A stretch of 64,000 nucleotides of DNA, from the NCBI RefSeq assembly GCF_000311985.1, contig NZ_HE978585.1, positions 1,069,443-1,133,442 on the forward strand, read 5' to 3'. The stretch is from Kallipyga massiliensis ph2. Its GTDB lineage: Bacteria > Bacillota > Clostridia > Tissierellales > Peptoniphilaceae. Positions 24,379 through 31,789 of the stretch are shown here, one piece after another (the first letter of the stretch is position 1; each line of letters opens with the position of its first letter). Under the pieces are notes generated by a model. That model did not search any database and was not told where the DNA came from. It saw only the letters and a program-made list of their open reading frames with translations. The translations under genes were made by a program, and so were the position numbers.

Positions 24379-25293
24379 TCAAACCTCCTTTTGTTTATTG
24401 AACAAGTAGCCCTCACGCACCCCGTTTTGGCTAATGGTCAAGTCGAAACAGGAGAGGGTCTTCATGACCTCCTGGAGGATGATCATTCCGGGAAGCTGGG
24501 TGTGGAGACGTTCAGGGGTAACTTTTAAGACCGTCTTTAGGGAAGAGGAGTCATGGGTTAAAAAGCGGAGGGAGAGGTCTTCAATCTCAGCTAAAGTGGT
24601 TTGACCATTGCCTTCCTTTTGGTTGATTTCCTGGGCCAAGTTCCCGACCGCCCGAATGGTCCCGCCCACGCCGAATGCCTGGTTAGAGGCGGCCAGGGGG
24701 AGGGGGTAGCGCTCAAGGAGCTCGACCACATAGGACTTGATTAAGCGGTATTCCTCGACGGTGGGGATCAAGTCTTTGACGAAGGCCCGGTGGAGGGAGA
24801 GAGAGCCCTCAGGAATAGATGAAGTAGAAATGTACTCGCCTTTTCTGACCAGGGTAACCTCCGTTGACCCGCCCCCGATGTCGATGACATAGCCCTCTTC
24901 GAAGGGACCCAGGTCAAGGCAGAGGCCCAAATAGGAGAAGTAGCCCTCATCCTGTCCGGAGACCAGCTCCACCCGGATACCGGATTCTTTTTCAATGTTT
25001 TTCAGGATTTCCTGAGCATTGGAAGCATTCCGGATGGCAGCCGTGGCAAAGGCATAGCATTCATCAATTTCCAAGTCATCCAGGATTCGCTTAAATTTCT
25101 TCAGGGTCTTGGAAGCCTTCTGGATCCCGGACTCCGTCATCTTCTCATCGATGAGGTAGGAGGCCAAGCCGGCAAAAGTCTTTTTGGAGACCACCGTCTT
25201 AAAGCCCTCAGCATTTTTTGTCGGTCGGTACAAATTGAGCCGGATGGTATTGGACCCGATATCGATCACACCGCTTAAATAGTCTTTTGACAT
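24379..25293 (-). CDS. ppx: Ppx/GppA-family exopolyphosphatase
   Basis: A 304-residue member of the actin-like Ppx/GppA phosphatases, which degrade polyphosphate and in some cases pppGpp. GVIDIGSNTIRLNLY (phosphate-1 loop), ATAAIRNASNAQEIL, YVIDIGGGSTEVTL and AFGVGGTIRAVGNLA are the fold motifs. The length matches the short form without the C-terminal HD domain. ATG 25293 follows a GGGGGGG site; further upstream codons are in frame but lack one. A -10 candidate TATAAT is at 25379-25384. Being first in an operon with ppk, it opposes the kinase. Choice between polyphosphatase and pppGpp hydrolase is unresolved. Confidence 0.9.
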   Translation of the reverse strand: MSKDYLSGVIDIGSNTIRLNLYRPTKNAEGFKTVVSKKTFAGLASYLIDEKMTESGIQKASKTLKKFKRILDDLEIDECYAFATAAIRNASNAQEILKNIEKESGIRVELVSGQDEGYFSYLGLCLDLGPFEEGYVIDIGGGSTEVTLVRKGEYISTSSIPEGSLSLHRAFVKDLIPTVEEYRLIKSYVVELLERYPLPLAASNQAFGVGGTIRAVGNLAQEINQKEGNGQTTLAEIEDLSLRFLTHDSSSLKTVLKVTPERLHTQLPGMIILQEVMKTLSCFDLTISQNGVREGYLFNKQKEV

Positions 25294-25378
25294 GATCCCC
25301 CCCTTTATTTTTCTACATCCTGTGAAAAGCAAATGAGAATCTCTTTTCATGAGCCCGGAGGCCGGACCCACCAGCTTT

Positions 25379-25384
25379 ATTATA
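25379..25384 (-). promoter_or_regulatory. Possible -10 box of the ppx-ppk operon
   Basis: TATAAT on the minus strand, about 85 bases before the ppx start and just downstream of the palindromic repeat array. No convincing -35 box is present at the right distance. Confidence 0.45.
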
Positions 25385-25419
25385 TCCCAAGTGGGCCAGC
25401 TATGGCGGAATATGAGCCC

Positions 25420-25826
25420 TCCAGGGTGGGATCGTCCTGGTTAGGGCCGAAATCCTGGCTTGACCAGAGCGGGAACCCTATTTGTAGCGGAATTCAGACT
25501 CCGATAATAGCAGGAACCCTGCCAATTTGAAAAAACATGAGGATAACAGGGTTTGGAACCCTGACAATTCGCAGAATCTCAAAAACATCAGGGGCGAAAA
25601 TGACCCTGATAATCGGGCGAATGGCAAGAAAAGCAGGGTAAAAACCCTGATAACTTGACGAATCATAGAAACATCAGGGTCAAAAACCACCCTGACAATC
25701 TAATAGGATCGCAAATTTGTCAGGGTGGAAAACCCTGATTTTTCGAGAAAAAAAGGGAATAGCAGGGTCTGGAGCCCTGATATTTTTTTGAGTCTCAAAA
25801 ATATCAGGGGTGAAAACTACACTGAC
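25420..25826. repeat. Array of about ten degenerate palindromic repeats, ~43-bp period
   Basis: This fills most of the noncoding stretch of about 650 bases between the purine permease and ppx. Eight clear units each contain a CAGGG(T/G) arm and a CCCTG(A) arm separated by 2-11 bases. Arm pairs sit at 25510-25522, 25547-25563, 25587-25610, 25634-25649, 25674-25695, 25720-25738, 25763-25779 and 25804-25826. Centres are 39-45 bases apart, mostly about 43. Two weaker units (near 25430 and 25475) continue the period. The linkers are AT-rich and related to each other (an AATTCGnCGAATC-like core followed by an A-run), so this is a diverged tandem repeat. The last unit is degraded. No coding potential is seen. 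Confidence 0.75.
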
Positions 25827-25831
25827 TTACC

Positions 25832-25879
25832 CATAAAAAAGAGTGTGGCAAAACAACATGTTGTTTTGCCACACTCTTT
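25832..25879 (-). terminator. 42-bp perfect palindrome acting as terminator of the purine permease gene
   Basis: Positions 25838-25858 are perfectly complementary to 25859-25879, giving 21-bp arms with no unpaired spacer. On the minus strand the arms are followed by TTTTTT, fitting a terminator 61 bases beyond the permease stop. On the plus strand the tail is weaker (CTTTAG). Confidence 0.85.
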
Positions 25880-25939
25880 AGAAATAAGTTTTGTGTTTTT
25901 CTGAGGCTACATGAACCAGTAAGCCTCGTGCTTCTCAGC

Positions 25940-27298
25940 CTACATAAAGATGTAGCGGAGAATGAAGATGAAGGCGAGAACCGCCATGAGGGGGGAGATG
26001 TCCTTTTTCTTCCCGGTCAGGAGCTTGAGGATGACGAAGGAGACCACGCCCATGGAGATGCCCTCAGCAATGGAGTAGAAGAGGGGCATGGAGAGGATGG
26101 CCAGGTAGGCGGGGAAGGCCTCGGTCAGGTCGGATAGGTCGATCTTGACGACGGCGGTGAACATGGAGAAGCCGACATAGATCAGGGCTGATGCCGTCGC
26201 AAAGCCCGGGATGGCAATGAAGATCGGGGAGAGAATCATGGCCAGGGCGAAGAGGACACCGGTGGTGACAGCGGTGAGTCCGGTCCGTCCGCCGGCTTCC
26301 ACACCGGCTGAGGATTCGACGAAGGTGGTGACGGTGGAAGTCCCCAGAACAGCTCCGGTGGAGGTGGCGACAGCGTCGGCTAAAAGGGCACCGCGAGCCT
26401 GGGGGAGGCGGCCTTGGCTATCCAGCATGTCTGCCTTAGCGGCTACGCCGGCCAGGGTTCCGACGGTATCAAAGATATCGACGAAGAGGAAGGCAAAGGT
26501 GATGGAGAAGAGTTCCAAGGGCGAGATGGCTGAAAAGTCGATTTTGAAGGCTTGTCCGACCAGGCCGGAGAACTCCTCAAAGTGGGGGGCGGACCAGGAG
26601 GGATAGAGGGAGTAGAAGCCTTCTTCAATATTGGGAACATAGAGGCCGGCGGCCTGGGCAATCATGCCCAGAACCCAGGAGGAAAGGATGCCGATGAGGA
26701 TGGCCCCTTTGACCTTCTTGTGGGTCAGGACAACAATAATGATGATCCCGATCAAGCAGAGAAGGGCAGAGATGCCGGCGGTGTTGAAGTTCTTATTCAG
26801 GCCGGAGAAAGAAACCAGGGTGGCCGGGCTGGCAACCACCAACTTGGCGGATTGGAGGCCGATAAAGGCGATGAAAAGGCCGATTCCGCAGGAGATGGCG
26901 TTTTTCAGGGACAAGGGGATGGCATTGAAAATGGCTTCCCGGACATTGGTCAGGGAAAGGACAATAAAGATCAAGCCTTCCAGGAATACGGCGAAGAGGG
27001 CAATTTGGTAGGGATAGCCCATCTTCAAGACCACCGTGTAGGCAAAGAAGGCATTCAGCCCCATCCCCGGCGCAAGAGCAAAGGGCAGGTTGGCGAAGAT
27101 GGCCATGCAGAAGCAGCCGATGGCGGATGCAATGGCGGTGGCGATCAATACGCCCCCGGCCGGCATGCCCGCATCGCCCAAAATCTGGGGATTGACCGCC
27201 AGGATGTAGGCCATGGTCACAAAGGTCGTAATGCCCGCCATGATTTCGCTCCGGACCGTTACCTTATGGTCAGAGAGCTTGAAGTATTTCTCGAACAT
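25940..27298 (-). CDS. NCS2-family purine permease (AzgA/PbuG-like)
   Basis: A 452-residue membrane protein with 12-14 hydrophobic segments, expected to import adenine, guanine or hypoxanthine by proton symport. The start (FKLSDHKVTVRSEIMAGITTFVTMAYILAVNP) and LAPGMGLNAFFAYTVV are hallmarks of the AzgA subgroup. VDIFDTVGTLAGVA and the SSAGVEAGGRTGLTAVTTG block also match. AAGGAGG just before the ATG supports the start. It stands alone between a strong terminator and a divergent promoter region. I looked for and did not find a purine riboswitch in the leader. The exact purine cannot be read from sequence. Confidence 0.92.
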   Translation of the reverse strand: MFEKYFKLSDHKVTVRSEIMAGITTFVTMAYILAVNPQILGDAGMPAGGVLIATAIASAIGCFCMAIFANLPFALAPGMGLNAFFAYTVVLKMGYPYQIALFAVFLEGLIFIVLSLTNVREAIFNAIPLSLKNAISCGIGLFIAFIGLQSAKLVVASPATLVSFSGLNKNFNTAGISALLCLIGIIIIVVLTHKKVKGAILIGILSSWVLGMIAQAAGLYVPNIEEGFYSLYPSWSAPHFEEFSGLVGQAFKIDFSAISPLELFSITFAFLFVDIFDTVGTLAGVAAKADMLDSQGRLPQARGALLADAVATSTGAVLGTSTVTTFVESSAGVEAGGRTGLTAVTTGVLFALAMILSPIFIAIPGFATASALIYVGFSMFTAVVKIDLSDLTEAFPAYLAILSMPLFYSIAEGISMGVVSFVILKLLTGKKKDISPLMAVLAFIFILRYIFM

Positions 27299-27398
27299 AG
27301 ATTCCTCCTTAGTAAAAGAATAAAAAGGGTGCGATAAAAAATAAAAGCATACCCAGTTTACTACATATTGCCCATCTCTGAAACTTTTTGGTGAGATT

Positions 27399-27407
27399 TG
27401 GTATAAT
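27399..27407 (+). promoter_or_regulatory. Extended -10 promoter of the chromate-type transporter operon
   Basis: TGG-TATAAT (27399-27407) is a consensus extended -10 element, with TGAAAC 17 bases before TATAAT as a weak -35. A palindrome CGGGAATTCCCG at 27446-27457 lies in the leader and could be an operator. Confidence 0.7.
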
Positions 27408-27482
27408 GTGTGACATCGTCTTCTATAAATCTTCTAAGGCTTGGCCGGGAATTCCCGACCGGCAATCAGAAAGGATAAAGTA

Positions 27483-28106
27483 TTGGACCCCATGAAAAAG
27501 AATGAGAACAGTCCGGTCAAGGACAAAAAGATTTCCGGTTGGGACATTTTTTCCACCCTCTTCCGGATTAATGCCGTCACCTTCGGGGGAGGCTACACCA
27601 TCATCCCCATCATCCGCCAGGAATTTGTGGAGAAGCGAGGCCTCCTCTCCGATGATGATATGTTGGATATCATTGCCGTAGCGGAGTCGGGCCCCGGAGC
27701 CATGGCCGTTTCCACCTCCTATTTGCTGGGGATGAAGCTGGACGGGTTTTTCGGGGGGCTTATGGGGATCCTGGGCTCCACCCTCCCGCCCCTGATCATC
27801 ATCACGGTGGTTTACTTCATCTATTCGGCCATGGCCAACAACCCCCTGGTCCGGGCCGCCCTCCGGGCGATGTCAGGCGTTATCGTGGCCATGCTGATTT
27901 TTTCCGTCAAGGGCCTTTTTGTCCCCGCCGTGAAAAAGCATAAAGCCCTCTCCCTAGCCCTCATGGCCTTTGCTTTTGTCGCTTCCTATTTTGAGATCCT
28001 GGATGTGGCCTACATCGTCCTGATCATGATCGTCATCGGCATCGTGGTCTTCGGCTTCATCCTGAAAGAAGATGGAGAGAATGAGTCCGAGGAGGTGAGC
28101 CAATGA
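27483..28106 (+). CDS. Chromate transporter-family protein, first half (short-chain ChrA)
   Basis: About 207 residues with six or so hydrophobic segments. The motif FGGGYTIIPIIRQEFVE followed by AESGPGAMAVSTSYLLGM is the CHR-family signature (FGGG...PGP). Short-chain CHR proteins work as pairs with opposite membrane orientation, and the second half follows with a 4-base overlap. A TTG at 27483 is favoured because AAAGGAT lies about 7 bases upstream; ATG 27492 is the alternative. Substrate is uncertain: chromate and sulfate are known for the family, but many anaerobe members are untested. Confidence 0.85.
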   Translation: MDPMKKNENSPVKDKKISGWDIFSTLFRINAVTFGGGYTIIPIIRQEFVEKRGLLSDDDMLDIIAVAESGPGAMAVSTSYLLGMKLDGFFGGLMGILGSTLPPLIIITVVYFIYSAMANNPLVRAALRAMSGVIVAMLIFSVKGLFVPAVKKHKALSLALMAFAFVASYFEILDVAYIVLIMIVIGIVVFGFILKEDGENESEEVSQ

Positions 28107-28732
28107 TTCTTTTCGTCAAACTCTACCTGGTTCTGTTGGAAGTCGGAGCCCTGGCCTTCGGTGGTGGTCTGGCCACCCTTCCCCTCCTCCAGCAAGCCCT
28201 GGTCCATGACCAGGCCTGGTTGTCCGCCACCGAATGGACCGACGTCTTCACCATCTCCAATATGACCCCCGGTCCCATTGCCATCAATGCGGCTACCTTC
28301 GTGGGGACAAAGATGGGGGCGACCCTGGGTCTGGGCCTATTTGGCCAGGTTTTGGGATCCATTGTTGCCTCATTGGGCGTCATCACCCCCCAAATCATCC
28401 TCATGACCATTCTGGCCCACCTCATGTTTAAGGGAAGGACCTTCAAACCCCTCAACTGGGCCATCCAAGCCCTCCGGTCCGCCACCGTTGGCCTGATCGC
28501 CGCCATCACGGTTAACCTGTTTTTCACCAACCTATTCCCCTCAAGCATGGAAGAAGGAGCCCGGGCTTTTGTCCGCTTTGGGGGGATCGGTCTGGACCTC
28601 ATGGCCTTTATCCCCTTCCTGGCTGCCCTCTATTTCCTGTCCAAAAAGACGGATATGACCAAGCTCCTTTTGGGCGGGGCGGCCTTCGGGATCCTGGTTC
28701 AGCTGGTTCTCCAGGCTATCCCCGGGGTATAA
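28103..28732 (+). CDS. Chromate transporter-family protein, second half (short-chain ChrA)
   Basis: A 209-residue membrane protein with FGGGLATLPLLQQALV near the start and NMTPGPIAINAATFVGTKMG, the second copy of the CHR domain. It overlaps the preceding half by four bases (ATGA) and together they should make the full antiparallel transporter. The two differ clearly in sequence, as expected of an old split pair. Substrate as for the first half is not known. Confidence 0.87.
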   Translation: MILFVKLYLVLLEVGALAFGGGLATLPLLQQALVHDQAWLSATEWTDVFTISNMTPGPIAINAATFVGTKMGATLGLGLFGQVLGSIVASLGVITPQIILMTILAHLMFKGRTFKPLNWAIQALRSATVGLIAAITVNLFFTNLFPSSMEEGARAFVRFGGIGLDLMAFIPFLAALYFLSKKTDMTKLLLGGAAFGILVQLVLQAIPGV

Positions 28733-28750
28733 AATTTGAAAGGAAGATCC

Positions 28751-29668
28751 TTGATCCGCCTCCCCTCCCAAGCCGATTTCGACCTGAAGAAGATTGCAGA
28801 AAGCGGCCAGTGTTTCCGCTTAATGCCGGCTCAGCCTCCCCGTGAGACTGAGCTTTTCTCACTCCTTCATTCAAAGGGAACCAGCATAGAATCCTACCGA
28901 CTCCCTGTGAAGGACCGGGTCCTTTTCCTGGGACAGGATGGAGAAGGCCGGGTGTATATGGATTGCTCGGATGAGGATTTTGAAGAAATCTGGGCCCCTT
29001 ATTTTGACCTGGATAGGGATTACCGGGCCGTTCGGGAGGGGGTGGACGCCAAGAAGGATTCTTTTTTAGCCCAAGCCCTGGAATCGGGCAAGGGGATCCG
29101 GATCCTCCGCCAAGATCCCTGGGAATGCCTGGTGACCTTTGTCATTTCCCAGCGAAAGAATATTCCCGCTATCCAAAAGGCTGTGGAAACTTTGGCCCAA
29201 GAGGGGGGAGACCTCCTGGCCTTCGATGGGGAGGAAAGGCCCATCTATCGCTTCCCGGGCCCTCGGGAGGTCCACGCTTTTTCGGAGGATTCCTTCAAGA
29301 GGATCCGACTGGGCTACCGAGAAAAATACATCCGGAGGCTGGCCGCTGACCTGGCTCAGACCCCCGGTATCTTGGAGACTTACCGTGATCTCTCCGATCC
29401 CGACCTCATGGACCGCCTTCTTTCCTTTTACGGTGTAGGCATCAAGATCGCCTCCTGTGTGGCCCTTTTCGCCTATGGGCGGCTGGACCTGGCCCCTATC
29501 GACGTCTGGATGGAGAGGGTCAGCCGGGACTATTATGGGGGAGAGATGGACCTGACCGCCTATTCTCCCCATGCCGGCCTCATCCAACAATATCTTTTTT
29601 ACCATATCCGCCTGATCCAAGGGGGCTTGCCTCGGCCGGAAGCAAGGCAAGACGGAAGGAGCGACTGA
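28751..29668 (+). CDS. ogg: 8-oxoguanine DNA glycosylase/lyase (OGG1-type HhH-GPD)
   Basis: About 305 residues. An N-terminal OGG_N domain with SGQCFRLM is followed by an HhH-GPD domain. The hairpin YGVGIKIASCVALF carries the lysine expected to form the Schiff base, and LAPIDVWMERV the catalytic aspartate. It should excise 8-oxoguanine and nick the abasic site in the cytoplasm. TTG 28751 is chosen: AAAGGAAG at 28738-28745 is properly spaced, and no ATG is available near the domain start. An earlier in-frame TTG at 28736 precedes that site. It follows the transporter halves by 18 bases and precedes ccdA, so it may share their transcript. Confidence 0.9.
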   Translation: MIRLPSQADFDLKKIAESGQCFRLMPAQPPRETELFSLLHSKGTSIESYRLPVKDRVLFLGQDGEGRVYMDCSDEDFEEIWAPYFDLDRDYRAVREGVDAKKDSFLAQALESGKGIRILRQDPWECLVTFVISQRKNIPAIQKAVETLAQEGGDLLAFDGEERPIYRFPGPREVHAFSEDSFKRIRLGYREKYIRRLAADLAQTPGILETYRDLSDPDLMDRLLSFYGVGIKIASCVALFAYGRLDLAPIDVWMERVSRDYYGGEMDLTAYSPHAGLIQQYLFYHIRLIQGGLPRPEARQDGRSD

Positions 29669-29672
29669 GACC

Positions 29673-30335
29673 ATGCCCTATCTCTTATCTTTTTTAGAAG
29701 GTCTGATTACCTTTATTTCCCCCTGCCTATTGCCCATGCTCCCCATATACCTGGCCTACTTCGGCGGTGGAGGGGGGAGGACCAGGTCCGGGATGGTGAA
29801 AAATGTCCTGGCCTTTATCCTGGGCTTCAGCCTGGTCTTTATGGCTATGGGGGCCTTGGCAGGAAGCCTGGGCTTTCTCTTGAGGAAGCACCGGGTCCTG
29901 GTCAACCTTCTGACAGGGGGAGTGGTGGTCTTTTTCGGCCTCCAATACCTGGGCCTCTTCCAGCTTTCCTTCTTTCGGGGTATGGGAGCGGGGAAGGAAA
30001 GGGCAGAACTCACGCCATGGAAGTCCTTCCTTTTCGGCCTGACCTTTTCCCTGGCCTGGACCCCCTGCTTAGGTTCCTTTCTTGGAGCCGCCCTCATGTT
30101 GGCCGGTCAACAGGCCCACATGGTGGAGGGCTTAGCCATGCTCCTTGCCTATTCCATGGGCTTGGCCATCCCCTTTTTCCTCTCCGCCCTCCTGATCGAC
30201 CAACTGGAATCAACCTTTGATGGCATCAAGGCCCATTATGGGACTATCCAAAAAGTTTCCGGTATCGCTCTTGTCATCATGGGCCTTCTTATGGCCACGG
30301 GTCTCCTCCAGAGGCTGTTCACCGTCCTCTCCTAA
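29673..30335 (+). CDS. ccdA: CcdA-type thiol-disulfide transmembrane transporter
   Basis: A 220-residue membrane protein with six helices. The two redox cysteines lie in FISPCLLPMLP (helix 1) and AWTPCLGSFLG (helix 4), the standard CcdA/DsbD-beta arrangement. It carries electrons from cytoplasmic thioredoxin to extracytoplasmic thiol proteins. The TlpA-like gene 16 bases downstream is its likely partner. The start lies four bases after the ogg stop, with GGAAGGAG somewhat far (12 bases). In an anaerobe without visible cytochrome c genes here, protein disulfide repair is the likelier job than cytochrome maturation. Confidence 0.92.
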   Translation: MPYLLSFLEGLITFISPCLLPMLPIYLAYFGGGGGRTRSGMVKNVLAFILGFSLVFMAMGALAGSLGFLLRKHRVLVNLLTGGVVVFFGLQYLGLFQLSFFRGMGAGKERAELTPWKSFLFGLTFSLAWTPCLGSFLGAALMLAGQQAHMVEGLAMLLAYSMGLAIPFFLSALLIDQLESTFDGIKAHYGTIQKVSGIALVIMGLLMATGLLQRLFTVLS

Positions 30336-30351
30336 AGTAGAAGGGAAGTCA

Positions 30352-30942
30352 ATGATGCAAAAGAAGAATGCGAAAAAGAATTGGGGGCTGGTTTATCTCC
30401 TGGCCATCATCCTGGTCCTGGTCTGCGCCGGCCTGTCCTACTATTTTCTTAAAGATAAGGGAGCTCAAACCCTTCCCCAAAGTACAAAGGTCGAAAAAAA
30501 GCAAGAGACGGGGGTGGAAGCCCCTGACTTTGTTATGGAAGGGGCCATGGGGAATGAGGTCTCTTTAAAAGATTTTATGGACAAGCCGGTCGTCCTCAAC
30601 TTCTGGGCCTCCTGGTGTCCACCCTGCCGGGCGGAAATGCCCCTCTTCAATACTACTTATCGGGAGTATAAGGATAAGGTAAACTTTATTTTCTTAAATG
30701 TAACGGATGGACTCCAGGAGACCAAGGAATCCGCTCAAGAGTTTTTGAAAAACAAGGATTTTTCTTTCCCGGTCTATTATGATACAAACTTGGAAGGGGT
30801 CTCCGCCTTCCAGGTGGCAGCCTATCCGACTACAGTTTTGATCAAGGACGGAAGGGTGGTTCAAACCATACAGGGCATGGTGATGGAAGGGGATTTGGAA
30901 GCAGGCCTGAAAAAACTGCTTGATGGAGGAGAATCGAAATGA
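30352..30942 (+). CDS. TlpA/ResA-like membrane-anchored thioredoxin
   Basis: A 196-residue thiol-disulfide oxidoreductase. A lysine-rich N-terminus and one hydrophobic segment (about 12-30) anchor it; the rest is a thioredoxin fold facing outward. The active site is WASWCPPCRAEMP, with the cis-proline loop YPTTVLIKDG. The ATG at 30352 is supported by AGAAGGGAAG upstream; a longer reading frame starting inside ccdA lacks a site. It follows ccdA and overlaps the SDR gene by four bases. CcdA most likely keeps it reduced. Targets may be oxidised lipoproteins or surface enzymes. Confidence 0.9.
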   Translation: MMQKKNAKKNWGLVYLLAIILVLVCAGLSYYFLKDKGAQTLPQSTKVEKKQETGVEAPDFVMEGAMGNEVSLKDFMDKPVVLNFWASWCPPCRAEMPLFNTTYREYKDKVNFIFLNVTDGLQETKESAQEFLKNKDFSFPVYYDTNLEGVSAFQVAAYPTTVLIKDGRVVQTIQGMVMEGDLEAGLKKLLDGGESK

Positions 30943-31700
30943 GAGTGGCACTGATCACAGGAGCTTCCTCAGGATTGGGATGGACATTGGCCGAACTGGT
31001 CGACCAGGAAGAGGCCATGGATGAGATTTGGCTCCTTGCCCGCCGGGAAGACCGTCTAAAAAAACTGGCTCAATCCCTGAAGACCCCCTGCCGCCTCCTT
31101 CCCTGGGACATGAGTGGAGAGGAGTGGGCAGGGAAGCTCAAAGACCTCATGGAAAAAGAAGAACCGGACCTGGCCCTGGTCATCAACAACGCCGGGATCG
31201 GTAAGGCCGGGATCTTTGAGGACTTGGAGGGGGACCATATTCAAGGCCTTCTGGACCTCAACATCCGTGGGCTGACCCTGGCCACCCATATCTGCCTTCC
31301 CTTCATGAGGAAGGGGGGGCGGATTATCAATGTCGCATCCGTTGCCGCCTTCCTTCCCCAACCGGGTTTGGCCATCTATTCGGCCTCCAAGTCCTATGTT
31401 CTCTCCTTCTCCCGGGCCCTCCACCGGGAGGTCAGGAAGAGGGAGATTTCAGTAACTGCGGTTTGTCCCAACCCCATGATGACCGAATTTTTCAACCTTT
31501 CCGGGGGAATCGGGCCGACCGGTTTGAAACGATTGGGCCTGGACCGGGTTGACCGGGTCGCCCGGAAAGCCCTGGACCGGTCACGGCGGGGGAAGGACCT
31601 ATCGATCACCCACCCCACAGCCTATGTCATCCGGTTTTTCTCAAAAATCCTTCCCCACTCCTTTGTTCTTTGGGTGGAGGGCTTGATGGGCTTTTATTAG
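30939..31700 (+). CDS. Short-chain dehydrogenase/reductase (SDR)
   Basis: A 253-residue NAD(P)-dependent oxidoreductase. The cofactor loop TGASSGLG, the NNAG motif, the active-site serine in NVASVAAF and the Tyr/Lys pair in YSASKSYVL are all present (classical SDR). The arginines in ARREDRL after the second strand favour NADP. It overlaps the tlpA stop and ends the operon before a strong terminator. The substrate cannot be deduced; similar proteins are often annotated as general ketone or acyl reductases. Confidence 0.88.
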   Translation: MRVALITGASSGLGWTLAELVDQEEAMDEIWLLARREDRLKKLAQSLKTPCRLLPWDMSGEEWAGKLKDLMEKEEPDLALVINNAGIGKAGIFEDLEGDHIQGLLDLNIRGLTLATHICLPFMRKGGRIINVASVAAFLPQPGLAIYSASKSYVLSFSRALHREVRKREISVTAVCPNPMMTEFFNLSGGIGPTGLKRLGLDRVDRVARKALDRSRRGKDLSITHPTAYVIRFFSKILPHSFVLWVEGLMGFY

Positions 31701-31724
31701 ATTCTGTTGGGGCGGTATACGCAG

Positions 31725-31778
31725 AAAAAAGAGGCTGTGTCTGAAAGAGAGAATCTTTCGGACACAGCCTCTTTTCGT
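31725..31778. terminator. Bidirectional terminator between the SDR and zinc peptidase genes
   Basis: GAGGCTGTGTC (31731-31741) pairs with GACACAGCCTC (31761-31771), with further pairing between TGAAAGA and TCTTTCG inside. Runs of A on the left and T on the right let it end transcripts from both sides. Confidence 0.85.
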
Positions 31779-31789
31779 TGGAGGAGGAT

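Noticed and set aside
25420-25826. CRISPR array
   Set aside because: The periodicity is CRISPR-like, but repeats are degenerate and palindromic, the intervening segments resemble each other rather than being unique spacers, and no cas genes are in the window.
27299-27400. Purine riboswitch before the NCS2 permease
   Set aside because: The leader lacks the conserved purine-aptamer core (paired loops and the three-way junction sequence); only an AT-rich stretch and a ribosome binding site are seen.
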